The notes under the pieces were generated by a model. It was not told where the DNA came from, searched no databases, and worked only from the letters and a program-made list of their open reading frames with translations. A stretch of DNA of 64,000 bases from Pyrenochaeta sp. MPI-SDFR-AT-0127 (Eukaryota > Ascomycota > Dothideomycetes > Pleosporales > Cucurbitariaceae), in NCBI GenBank assembly GCA_020747015.1, contig JAGTJM010000006.1:186001-250000 (forward strand), in the 5' to 3' direction. A program made the translations under genes and the position numbers. Of the stretch, positions 22,676-32,573 are shown piece after piece. Every line of letters begins with the position of its first letter. Position 1 is the stretch's first letter.

Positions 22676-25407
22676 CGAGCACTACACATGAGCATTTCCA
22701 ACAGTCTTCTTTTCAAGCGTCAACGACGCTTCTCATTTAGCGATACACATTTACGATCACAATATGGATCATCATCACCTCTCTGGTGGACATGAGGAAG
22801 GGCGTTTGGGGAACCGAATGATTGGTGCTGCATCCAGCAGCCATTGCAGGGTGCTTGATGGCGCATGATACCTGTTAACGAGTCAATGAATAATTTTTCA
22901 ATCATGAGACATGTTTCCCACGTTGCATCTCATCGTGTCTACGTGACTATATTCATTGGATATCATTGACCGCCTCGTTACTTTGTTGCCTGATTTCCAA
23001 TACTCTCCCCACACTCCACTACTTCGTCCATGAGAAGGACCGAGACGTACCGGTCTCCGCTTATCCTCATTCTTGTTCCCAATCTTAGGCTTGTGTCGCT
23101 ACCACAACGCGGAGCTGCTCAAACACTTCTTTGATTCTCTAATTCGTCCGGACGCTCCTTCCTGCTCTAGTGTGCGTATGCGAACTGGCCAGCTCCCAAT
23201 TTCCCACGTTTCGACGCCCAAAACAGGGAATCTCGGAGCCTCTCGGTGAGTTGTGGCTTATAGTTCATTTTGTAGCGCACGGGCACCGCGTCCGCCAATC
23301 ACTCACCACCTACTCCACGATACAGTCGGAGCGACTTGTACATGACATCCTGGACCTGGCCGGATTTACCGGCGTTCATGCACTGCTGCGAAGAAGCAAT
23401 ACCCGTCAAAAAGGGCCCACACATGCACCAGCTTTAGTGAAAACGGTACCGGCAGTTACTGTTAGACTAGCGACAAGTCTTTTTGAGTGTCAGGTGCAAA
23501 ACTGATTTGGCACTTAAGCGCGATTTGGAGCGTCGCACTCGGGTCGAATCAGTATCCGACCCGTGTAATCTTACAGTCTTGTACTCTGGGCGGGGTGTCC
23601 CTTTCCATGTCGTTTACAGCTCGGTCACGGTTCAGATACGGCCTAGACCGCTTCGAGACTGGGCTTTTGCAACGAAGCACTTCTGAGACCTCGTTGAGCT
23701 TTGCTATGAACCCTAACACTGGTACCATCACCTCTCGGGTGTCAAATCAAAGAAAGTCGGTGTGTGGCTGAAAGGATTGACCGGACAGCTAGATATCAGA
23801 CCACAATGTCAGTGGCTTTCGTCGTACCGGATTTTAGGGTATTTAGCAAACATGTACAGGGTTTAGTTACTGAGCACAGGCCTGACCAAGTCTCCCGGTA
23901 TTGCGGTCTGCTTTTTTTTGTCCAAGTCATACTAGTGAGGTTGTTCAAGGGTCGAATGTATGCCAAGTCCTAAATCGGCCCACTGTTCAGCAGTACCTTG
24001 TGTGGTTGGGCGTGAGACAAATCCAGTGTACTCTATGTAGCGCCTCCCGTGTGTTTCCGTAGCATAGTGCGCTATCCGGACAGTCATCCTCGGCATGTCG
24101 TTGGCATGCAGATGAGAGACAGCTTGTTCCCAGTCTCGAAATGCAACGATGAACTCGGAATGTAGAGCAATAGGATTATCCAGTAGGTAATTAGGTTGTT
24201 TTGAAATAGTGCCTCGTTTCCAAGTAAGAAGTTTGAAAAGGCTCAACTTTGAGGGCTGCCCCCCAATGCAATTTTTTGTTTGCCAAGTGCTTCGTCTGCA
24301 CCTCAGGCACCTCCAAGATCTTGGGCAGCCCCAGAAATTTGAATATATCATGTGCTCTCGTTAACATGCAAGTTGTCTCTTTTTGTTACTTGCCGCAATC
24401 CTTAGGATGCTTTCGCTTTCAGCAGGTGCACTGACAAGAAACAGAGCAGCTTCGAGAATCAGCGAGTCGAGATCTAGTGTCAACGATGCATGTTGGGCTG
24501 CTGTAGCTACGTGAGCAGTATTAAGGCACAAGTTCGGCCGTTTCGGCACAGGCGATGTGAAGGTCGAGTGTCTGGTTCTCTCGTTATTTGCGATCGTTTG
24601 TATGTGAAATGACAAACGTGGAGAATCAATACACCGGATTCTTTCAGGTTCATATAAACCTTGAGTAGATATTTAGCTGTGAAGTCCCATAAAAAGTGTT
24701 CGAGAATGGGTATTCGTAGCGCGCCCTTTGGTCTACTTAGAATCAACGGGGATGAAAGAGGGTACAGCAGCTACAAGTCCAACATCTATCCATAGTTTTT
24801 CGGTAATATATTCGTTCTGGGCACTGTCTTAAACTCACGTTCAAGGTCGTTGTTCAGTGATAAGGATTTTGTTCAAAAGCAGACGAGGAGGCCTACTTGA
24901 AACTGGACATGGCTGTAGTCATTTTATAATCTGGCCAATGAGACCAAGGATCGTTCTGGCACCGCAGACTGAGCTACATTATACCTAATACTTACCAGAT
25001 TTATCTATCATTGCGCTGGATGAAGTCGGCGTCAAAATTAAACTACGCGAGTGTGTCAGTTATGCATGCCCATATTTACTTCCCCCAAGTGCGCAAATTC
25101 ATCATACCTTTGCGCCAGCTAATTACCACAATGCTCACGATGTTGGTATCAATGTGGCTGGAGGAGGTGTTGGACCACAAGCCACTTTCGCGCAGGTCAC
25201 GCCAACGTGACACGGGCCGAGCGCGTTCACGGGATTGGTCGGAAGCCCACGGGTACCTGGATCACATCGGCTCCACTGTGACATCGTTGATGCCCAGCAT
25301 AAACTCTCGATATGAGAGTTCTGTCGTCTTCATCGTAAAATAATAGTCTTCGTATTGCCCACGGCCTTATTGCTGCATCTTCAGTCATTTGATCTTATCC
25401 CTGCACG
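22676..25407. other. Gene-poor region, 2.7 kb
   Basis: No gene I can support. One minus-strand ORF (23932-24351, 139 codons) is mildly protein-like but has no recognisable motif. Otherwise nothing seen. Confidence 0.5.
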
Positions 25408-26636
25408 ATGCGTTCGTTCGCCCTTGCCGTTCCCGTTGTGCTATCGACCCTAGCCCATGGAGCATACATACCGCATGTATCGGACACTCTGCAGAACATT
25501 CTTCAGAATACCGATAAATCCGATAAATACAAATATCCGACAGATTTCACGCGCGAGATCGTCCCGGTCAGTCCACAATGTAGCTCCCAAATGCGCCATT
25601 GCTAACGTCGCTGTAAGAAACCATTCCACAGCCATAACGACTACTGGCGAGACAGACCGTTTTACTCTGGACTGTCATATGGTGCTATCTCAACAGAAGC
25701 TGATGTTTGGTTAATCAATGGCACGTTATATGTAGGCCAACCTTCTCGTTTTCTCTCGTCGTCTCTTATTTCGCAGCTATATCAGCACGTCCATTTTGGC
25801 ATGACTGTACCGATCAGGGTTCTCGATCTTCATACACATTATTTTATCCTTTCTTAGGCTTTGTTGATAATTTTGCCTCATTTCTTATGCGATGAACTTC
25901 GTATGCGCATTTCTAGGGGTCATCGTTGAAAACTTCCGAAATTTCACTCACAAAATTCTAGGTCGGACATGAGCCTAGTGCTTTAACTGAGAAGCGAACC
26001 CTGGATTCTCTCTATATCCAGCCCATCCTTGATACTCTCCATCGATTGAACCCAAGTACTCCATTTGTCCAGCCGGGAGAGCAAAACGGTGTCTTCGATA
26101 CCTCATCTGGCCAAACGCTCTACTTCTTCATCGACCTCAAAACTGCCGCAGATGAAACATGGCCCGCTGTACTAGCCGCCCTAGAGCCTTTACGGAGCGG
26201 CGATTGGCTTACCACTTATGACGGCAAAGACCTCCGCTCAAACCCAGTCACTGTGATTGGGACAGGAAACACGCAATTGTTGGACGTGCAGAAGTACTTA
26301 CCACGTGATGTCTTCTTTGACGCACCGCTTGCGCAGCTCAATGCAAGCCAGTACTCCAATCTTACACCCTACGAAGCTCCAATCGCGTCGACCAATTTCG
26401 CCAACTCGTTCGGCGAGGTACGAAAACGGGAGTTCAGTGATGCGCAGTTGGACACCTTGAGGGAACAGGTGGATGTGGCGCACGAGATGGGAATCAAAGC
26501 ACGGTATTGGAATCAACCTAATTATCCGATCGGAACACGAAATGCAGTGTGGAGGATCTTGTGGGATGAGGGAGTGGACCTTCTTAATGTAGATGATCTG
26601 AAGGGGGCAGCTGAGTTCTGGGAAGGTAGTGGGTAA
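25408..26636 (+). CDS. AIM6: AIM6-like secreted PLC-fold phosphodiesterase-type protein
   Basis: Three exons: 25408-25566, 25618-25731, 25962-26636; 315 residues. Intron 1 (51 nt) uses GTCAGT, GCTAAC and TGTAAG; intron 2 is 230 nt (25732-25961, GTAGGC...TTCTAG) and splits the conserved LYVGHE motif. The N-terminus is a signal peptide (FALAVPVVLSTLAHGAYIP). The domain carries HSHNDYWRD, ISTEADVWLINGTLYVGHEPSALT, YFFIDLKTAADETWPAVL and WNQPNYPIGTRNAVWRILWDEGVDLLN, the order seen in the fungal AIM6 family, which has the PLC-like phosphodiesterase TIM-barrel fold with His/Asn/Asp and Glu/Asp metal and acid-base residues. Yeast AIM6 was named from a mitochondrial-inheritance screen; its enzymatic substrate is not established. 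The signal peptide suggests secretion or the endomembrane system. The symbol refers to the family. Confidence 0.87.
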
Positions 26637-26981
26637 GTTAGAGTAACTTACTGAGCATGTGCTGGGATAGATTGGTTTAGCCGCATATGGAAACCTGGAC
26701 TTTCTCACGTCATTAAATCCGTGTAATATCAAGATAAAGACCGAATACATACAGAACCCGAATTGCTTCAATCATTATTGAGAGCGAAACCAAATATGCA
26801 AGAACGTGTTTGAAAGTCTAACCAAGAACCCTTACCAACAACATGCAAAGCATAAGTCCCGCCAAGGTTTTCTAAGAAGTACTTAATGACGCTGCACCTA
26901 CCTAGATATCTTCACTAACAAGTGCTTCTGGAAAGAGTCTACCCAGATTTGGATGCTCTAAAAAGGAAACCCAAACCCGGC
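26637..26981. other. Convergent 3' intergenic region
   Basis: Lies between the stops of the AIM6-like and RING genes. AT-rich 3' UTR-like sequence only. Confidence 0.5.
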
Positions 26982-28052
26982 TCAAAAGCGACCAAAGCCT
27001 CCAAAGCCACCAAAACTATCACCAAATTCTCTTCCAAGATCAGGCCAATCGCTACCCCTGGGAGAACGATGACCATCACGACTGGCAGCAGGTGGGAGAT
27101 CACCTTCGCTGTGTGCGCTTCGCGTACGCTCGAGCACATAATATTCTCCGCGGTGTATAGGTGGCCTCATCTGCTGGGTGCTCTGAAACCAGCCTTGCTC
27201 GTGCTCCTCGTAGGGAGAACGACGTGGACTTCGACTTTGCTGTATCATGAAGCCATGAGTAGTGTCTATATTACCACGAGAGGAGGCACCAGGTTCGTAG
27301 AGGCCGCCATGAGACTCACGGAGTGCGTGCCCATCACCTTGACTTCTAGGATCGCGGACATACATGCCGGCCAGTTGTGGGGCGCGAGGAATAGGCACGA
27401 AACCAAGAGGTGGCCTATTAGAGCTGCGTCCGCCAACTTGGCCTACACGAGACCATCGCTCATCATCTTGCCATATGCCATCTTCGGGGATCCAGACTTT
27501 TCGACACAGAGGACACTCCTTCTTCTGGTTTGGATCTCGCTTTAGGAACTCCTCAAGGCATGAAAGACCAATGACATGGCTACAACCAGGAATATCCTTG
27601 ATCTGAACACAAATGTGTTCCTCAATGCCTTCCAGACAGACGGGACAGCTGGTATTTGGAGGATCGATTGTATCTCCATGACTCAGGAAGTCGATGTGTC
27701 TTTCCATGAACTGCGCCGCTCGATCACTTTCATTCGCTGATGGAAATTCTGCTCCATTTCCGAAATTCGAATCCTCCAAGTGACCACCAGAAGTGGGCGT
27801 TTCGTGTGTGAAAATGCGCATGTCAGGCATACTGGCGATGTCACCCAAACCCACCCTGTTCATGGGGTGGTTGTGGCCTACACGACCAACGCGGCGTGGT
27901 GAAGAGAAGTAGCCGCCTGGGCCGTGACCTGATTGGTAAATATTACCATCAGAATCTCGATAGCTAGAAAAGCTATAGGAGTTTCTGCCGCGAGAAGGTC
28001 TATGACTTCTCCTAGAGCCGTTGTTATGACCGCCACCAAAGCCACCGGACAT
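26982..28052 (-). CDS. RING-finger protein, probable E3 ubiquitin ligase
   Basis: Single exon, 356 residues, from the ATG that opens MSGGFGGGHNNGSRRSHRPS; an open frame extends upstream to 28265 but that part is unlike the rest and probably leader. The RING finger spans residues 136-183: CPVC, then C157-x-H159, C165 and CPLC. The fifth zinc ligand of a standard RING (normally His or Cys at 162) is Gly (CSHVIGLSC), a variant that recurs in fungal RING proteins. The flanks are disordered: an N-terminal Arg/Ser/Gly-rich region with an RVGRVGHNHPMNRVG stretch, and a C-terminal region with RSPRRSPYEE and a Gly/Phe repeat end (FGGFGGFGRF). No membrane segment. The substrate is not indicated by the context. 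Confidence 0.85.
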   Translation of the reverse strand: MSGGFGGGHNNGSRRSHRPSRGRNSYSFSSYRDSDGNIYQSGHGPGGYFSSPRRVGRVGHNHPMNRVGLGDIASMPDMRIFTHETPTSGGHLEDSNFGNGAEFPSANESDRAAQFMERHIDFLSHGDTIDPPNTSCPVCLEGIEEHICVQIKDIPGCSHVIGLSCLEEFLKRDPNQKKECPLCRKVWIPEDGIWQDDERWSRVGQVGGRSSNRPPLGFVPIPRAPQLAGMYVRDPRSQGDGHALRESHGGLYEPGASSRGNIDTTHGFMIQQSRSPRRSPYEEHEQGWFQSTQQMRPPIHRGEYYVLERTRSAHSEGDLPPAASRDGHRSPRGSDWPDLGREFGDSFGGFGGFGRF

Positions 28053-28899
28053 ACTGATAGAGTTTCTACTAGTATAGATAAGTTGTAAGTGCTGATACTG
28101 TGCGCTGTGAGTCGATTTGATTTGGGCAATAGATTTGTGGTTGTGTAGCTGTGTAGCTGTGTCACAAGATTGACGTAGGAGAAGTGCGGAGAAGTTTATG
28201 TATGCTTTGGATTCAATGCAGGCTGCTCTGGTGGACAGTGTATGAAGGTAGTGAAGAAAATGCACAGTGCAATTCTTTCCAGTGAAGTGCTTGTGTTATC
28301 TCCAAGTACAAGCGTACCGGATTGAGAAGTGAATGAAGTATAGTGAAGATGGTCCTTAAGAGACCGACAGACAATCAGAAGCCCTGGCTGTCACCGCGTG
28401 ACTTCACTCTTGTAGACCTGGTGACGGAAAACTACATTTGTGCTCTTTGACAACGTTGGCCATGATGACTATAGTTCCCAATTCTAGGAAGAAGGAATAA
28501 AATTATTCCCAATGGCACCAGTATCTCTTGAGGATCGTCCAGCACATGCGGTATTATAATGTCCGATAGCTGATGTTATAAAGTTGAGCGGATGAATAGT
28601 ATATGAAGAGAGACATATGTGAATGACAGGGGCGTGTTCGTTACTACGACAGGTAATAGTGCCAATCAGAATGTTGATCGATATTTGAAGCCTACGAGGT
28701 CGAAATTTGAAGATTGGAAGTGGAAGTATGGAATGTGTGTTTTCCGCGTAGAATTAGCAAAGACTGCTCAGACAAAGCTTTTAAAAGTCGATTCTAGTGT
28801 CAGACAATCTCTCCAATACTCTATGTGTTGTCCTTCCTTTTAGCCTTTTTCATCCATTATTGGCCTTATCAGTCAAGGGCTCCTCTCGGCTTGGGTAGT
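28053..28899. other. RING-gene promoter and YIH1 3' flank
   Basis: No gene seen. Short plus-strand ORFs around 28619-28843 lack any family or splicing support. Confidence 0.5.
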
Positions 28900-29757
28900 T
28901 TATTTCTTGCCTTTCTTCTTGACTTCGCCATCTTTCGCATCTTTTGCAAAACCCCCAAGGACCAGTGCCTCCCTCGCCGTCGTGTTGATTATGCGGAATC
29001 GATCTGGTCCCAAGTGAATACCACCGTACCACCTCGTCACTACAACCATGACGTTCCAAACATCCATGAGTTGCATCAAATGGAGCATACGGGAGCCAGC
29101 CGCAGTCTCTCCGTCATCGTCGCAGTCCTGATAGCTGGTGTCGTTGGGGCCTTTGATTCGCCATGCAGTCATGTTATGAGTTGCGCGAGCAGCCTTCTTG
29201 TCGGTCGCTAGGAGATGTGCGACATATTGTCTGGCCTGGGTTGGAGATGAGACTGGTGCCACTCGGGCCAAAAATACAGACTTTTTTTCCGAATAGGCCG
29301 GCGCAACTATCCAAGGTGGCTCTGGTCCTATGTCAATGGCTGAATCCAGCAGCGCATGTCTGTCATCCTCGTGTACCGTGGATTGCTCTTCCACGTATTC
29401 ATGTAACTGTAATTCTCCCTGCTCTTCGGCTTTTTCCAAGGCTTCTCGTACTTCTTCAAGCAAGTCATAGATACATGCTTCGCCCGGTCGATAGACTTCA
29501 GCGAGCACGTCTCTTACTACATCTACAGCCCGGCTGCCCATGCCTTTTGGAACATCTTGTCCGACGCTCTGCGTGCCTAGTATTGAAGGCGGTGCATCTG
29601 GATAATCCACAGGAAATTCGATTCGCAAGACTATAGAAGGGAAGGTCGGTAGTCGTAGGCTGAAGTGCCTGGCGTCTGTGTCGACCACCGACAATGTCCC
29701 CTCGTCGAAGATTGAGTTTATGGATGTGAGCTCGTCTTGGATGGCGTCGTTTAACAT
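28900..29757 (-). CDS. YIH1: IMPACT/YIH1-family GCN1-binding protein
   Basis: Single exon, 285 residues. The N-terminal RWD domain (about residues 1-115) carries LNDAIQDELTSINSIFDEG and IEFPVDYPDAPPSIL, which includes the YPxxPP motif of RWD folds. The C-terminal ancient (UPF0029/IMPACT) domain, about 160-275, has KKSVFLARVAPVSS, ATHNMTAWRIKGPND, DDDGETAAGSRMLHLM and VVVTRWYGGIHLGPDRFRII. YIH1 competes with the kinase GCN2 for GCN1 and so damps the general amino acid control response. The start ATG is directly followed by the RWD helix, so it is well placed. The C-terminal KKKGKK tail is lineage-specific. Divergent from the CID-domain gene with 164 bp between start codons. Confidence 0.93.
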   Translation of the reverse strand: MLNDAIQDELTSINSIFDEGTLSVVDTDARHFSLRLPTFPSIVLRIEFPVDYPDAPPSILGTQSVGQDVPKGMGSRAVDVVRDVLAEVYRPGEACIYDLLEEVREALEKAEEQGELQLHEYVEEQSTVHEDDRHALLDSAIDIGPEPPWIVAPAYSEKKSVFLARVAPVSSPTQARQYVAHLLATDKKAARATHNMTAWRIKGPNDTSYQDCDDDGETAAGSRMLHLMQLMDVWNVMVVVTRWYGGIHLGPDRFRIINTTAREALVLGGFAKDAKDGEVKKKGKK

Positions 29758-29921
29758 GTTTGAGGTGCTTTGACGGAATTGGTGGGGTGAATTGGAGCGG
29801 CAGGTGCGCTAGGGCTGTTAGCGGAAGGAGCAACGTTCGCGTTTCGTTCCTTCCATTGACTTTGTTGCGCGACTTCCACGACACGCCCGCCGCCATCAAC
29901 AGCTACTTCCTGTCGGTAGCC
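29758..29921. promoter_or_regulatory. Compact divergent promoter, YIH1 / CID-RS gene
   Basis: 164 bp separates the two outward-facing ATGs. This is shorter than a usual single fungal promoter, so a shared core region is inferred. No TATA box. Confidence 0.5.
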
Positions 29922-31937
29922 ATGGCGCAGAATGATGAAGCAAAGCGCGCAACCACAGTCTTGACCATAGCGCAGCTCAAGTTCAAGCAGGCGGTCAAGA
30001 AGGAAGACATTGACGCCCGTCTACCACCAGTCTCTGTCGAAGCTAGCTCGCACTTCTTCAGGGACCTTGATGCTGTTCTGAAGCAGAACACGCCCGTGAA
30101 CGTCCAGGTATCTGACTACAGACCATTGATCACGTGTACCTGGGAGCAGACTAATCGCAAAGTATAGAAATGCACAGAGTGGGTTGTCAAGCACGTAGCT
30201 CCCTCCAAGGCCCGGAGCCCAGTACTCGGAGACTACCTGGTCGCCGTGTCAAGGTCTATTGCCGTGGACCAGCAGACAGCGGCGACTGCAGCAGCAAAGA
30301 AGAAGGCAGCGCGCAATCGATTTGATCTTCTGTTGATTGCCAGCGATATCCTCCATACTGACAAGTATCATCGTCGCAGCAACGCAAAGCAGGGCATCTT
30401 CAGCAAGGAGTCAGCGTCATCCATCGCCGAGCTCGTCGAATTAGCCGCTTCATGCGCCTTCGAGAAAGACTCGCAACCTGAGAAGAGGCTAAGGGCTATC
30501 CTCAATTACTGGGCCGTCAACCAACTTGTAAGCCCCGAAGACATCAAATCCCTGCGAGAGAGGGCAGAGGAGGGCTTGCTTCTGGCTCAGGGAGGAACAC
30601 CTGTTCGCAAGAGAAACTACCTTCTACCCGAATATCATGGCGACAGAACTGCGCCATGGCACGACCTACCGGCTTCGTACATGCTCGAGCAGATGATCAG
30701 ATATCCCAAACGCCCCATCGATCCCTCTCGAATCAAAATCGCGAAGCTCGATAAGAAGCCAGTATCGCCGCATATCCGCAAATTACTCGACAACTTTTTC
30801 GAAAATATCGATCTCAAATACGTGCCAACAGGTGACAACCCGACAGGCGAGACGAAAAAGTACAAGCTATCGTTGGACCCAATGGGACAATTAGTCAAGC
30901 AGGACAAGGAGACGGGCACGACAACCACAGCGTACAATGGCTATGGGTGGTCCATGAAATTCTGTCAGGATATGCAGAAGCATGGTGTGCCAGAGAACAT
31001 CAAGATTGCACGGGAGGACATTGAGCGCATGGAGGACGCTAAGGAGGTTCGAGAAACCCAGCAGAAGCGACACCGTGAGCGACGTTATTCCCCATCCCCA
31101 CGGCGGCATCGTCAGTCTTCTTCGGAATCAGACTACAAACAGGAACGAGGCAGACATAGCCGGAGTCGAAGTCGAAGCCGCAGCCAGAGTCGCAGTCGTC
31201 GCGGCTCGAGTTCATCATATGACAGTCGTCGCTCGCGCTCAAGGTCCCGTGACAGGAGCTACAACCGCCGGCATCGTTCTCCTAGAGACAAACCCAGAGG
31301 TTCAGATGACCGGGATCAGAAACATGATGATAAAGCATCTGGTCGAACGCGGCCGCCGCCAAGGCCGTATGGGATGGACTCGTCTCAGGCCGGATCGCAG
31401 TGGAATGGCTCGAACGCTTCAAATCGGAATGTTGAAGGTAGCACAGGTAGCAACCAGTATCCGGGACCAGTATATCCGCCTCAAACTCTCGGTCATGGCT
31501 TTTCTCACCCCCCACAGCCTTCCTTTAGTGCACCGCCATTCTCTGCTCCGCCGCCGCCGCCCCCGATGAGTCAGTTTCCTGGACCATTTCCTGTAGGACA
31601 ATATCCGCCACCCCATCCTCCAATCCCCCCTCCGCAGTTTCAAGGGCCTGGTGGCTTTCCAGGAAACATGGTGCCACCTCCGCCCCCTCCGCCCAATTTC
31701 AGTGGGCCGTACCATGCCCCGCCACCCAATATGACCGCCATGCCGCAGAATCCCTACAGCTTTGGCAATCAGTACAGCAATCAGCAAGTGAACAACTTTG
31801 GATTTGGCAATAGTAGCGGCTACAGCCAGAGTCCAGGGTCGCGCGGTGGCTATGGAGGCAACGCTCCAGGCGGTGGATATAACAACAGGGGCGGATATAG
31901 TGGATCTCAGCGTGGACAGCGCGGGGGAAGGTATTGA
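29922..31937 (+). CDS. CID-domain RNA-processing protein with RS and proline-rich regions
   Basis: Exon 1 29922-30107, exon 2 30168-31937; intron 30108-30167 (GTATCT, GACTAAT, TATAG). The spliced protein has 651 residues. Residues ~8-165 are a helical bundle of the CID (RPR, RNA polymerase II CTD-interacting) type: LKFKQAVKKEDIDARL, CTEWVVKHVAPSKARSP, LGDYLVAVSRSI, LLLIASDILHTDKYH, and EKRLRAILNYWAVNQLVSPE. A conserved middle region follows (LPEYHGDRTAPWHDLPASYM, GYGWSMKFCQDMQ). Then come an Arg/Ser stretch with RSRSRSRSQSRSRR (about residues 375-435), a Pro-rich region with runs of six or more prolines, and a Gly/Tyr/Asn tail with RGG. This architecture is that of SR-related CTD-associated splicing factors in metazoa; a nuclear role in co-transcriptional mRNA processing is inferred. 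Confidence 0.88.
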
Positions 31938-32573
31938 CGTGTGATACCTATGTATAGTGAGGATATGCTCTAGAATTCTCGGCTGTACAGTAATAGGTTT
32001 GGAGTAGCTGTTTTCAACTATGTGCTGTACGCATCAACTGGCCAATGTAAACGTATGATTCAATGGCATTTCTCGCCTGGCGAAGTAGATGAGACATGAT
32101 GATGCTATGCTGTTTGCCGTCTTGTGCCCGCATATTCTCACGAGTAAGCTGTTCAAACTTGGACCCACTAATGACTAGCTAGACCTTTTTCATTACATAG
32201 TGTGTGAGTGATGGCCATTAACAGACGTCCAAATCCTTCACCTTGTCACCCCTCACTTGCAGTCAGGTCGGCTAAGAAGAGCACGCTCAAGCAAACAGTC
32301 TGACCAGGAATCTCGCTAGTAACATATATTATACATCGCATCGTCATGAGTTTGTCTCTTCAAGTCTCTAATCACTCTCTTCCCCCTTGCTCATATGATG
32401 CACTCAAGCCTCGACGCGTTGATTGGCTGGCAAGGCATGTAGCTCGGCTCGGTTGGTCCCGCCTCTACCGTCACCATCACTCTGCCAATCAAGACCCCAT
32501 CTTTGGAACTTTCTCCACTAACCATGGCCACAGCTTGTAGCTTCAACAGCATTTCCAGCGGTGCATCCGTGTG
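31938..32573. other. Intergenic, promoter of the chromodomain gene
   Basis: Contains an ATG-initiated 64-codon ORF at 32346-32540 that would sit in the 5' leader if transcription starts upstream of it; a regulatory uORF is possible but unproven. Nothing else seen. Confidence 0.4.

Noticed and set aside
17608..25407. RIP-degraded transposon in the gene-poor stretch
   Set aside because: Composition is not strongly AT-rich by eye and no transposase, LTR or terminal repeats were found; not excluded without computing RIP indices.
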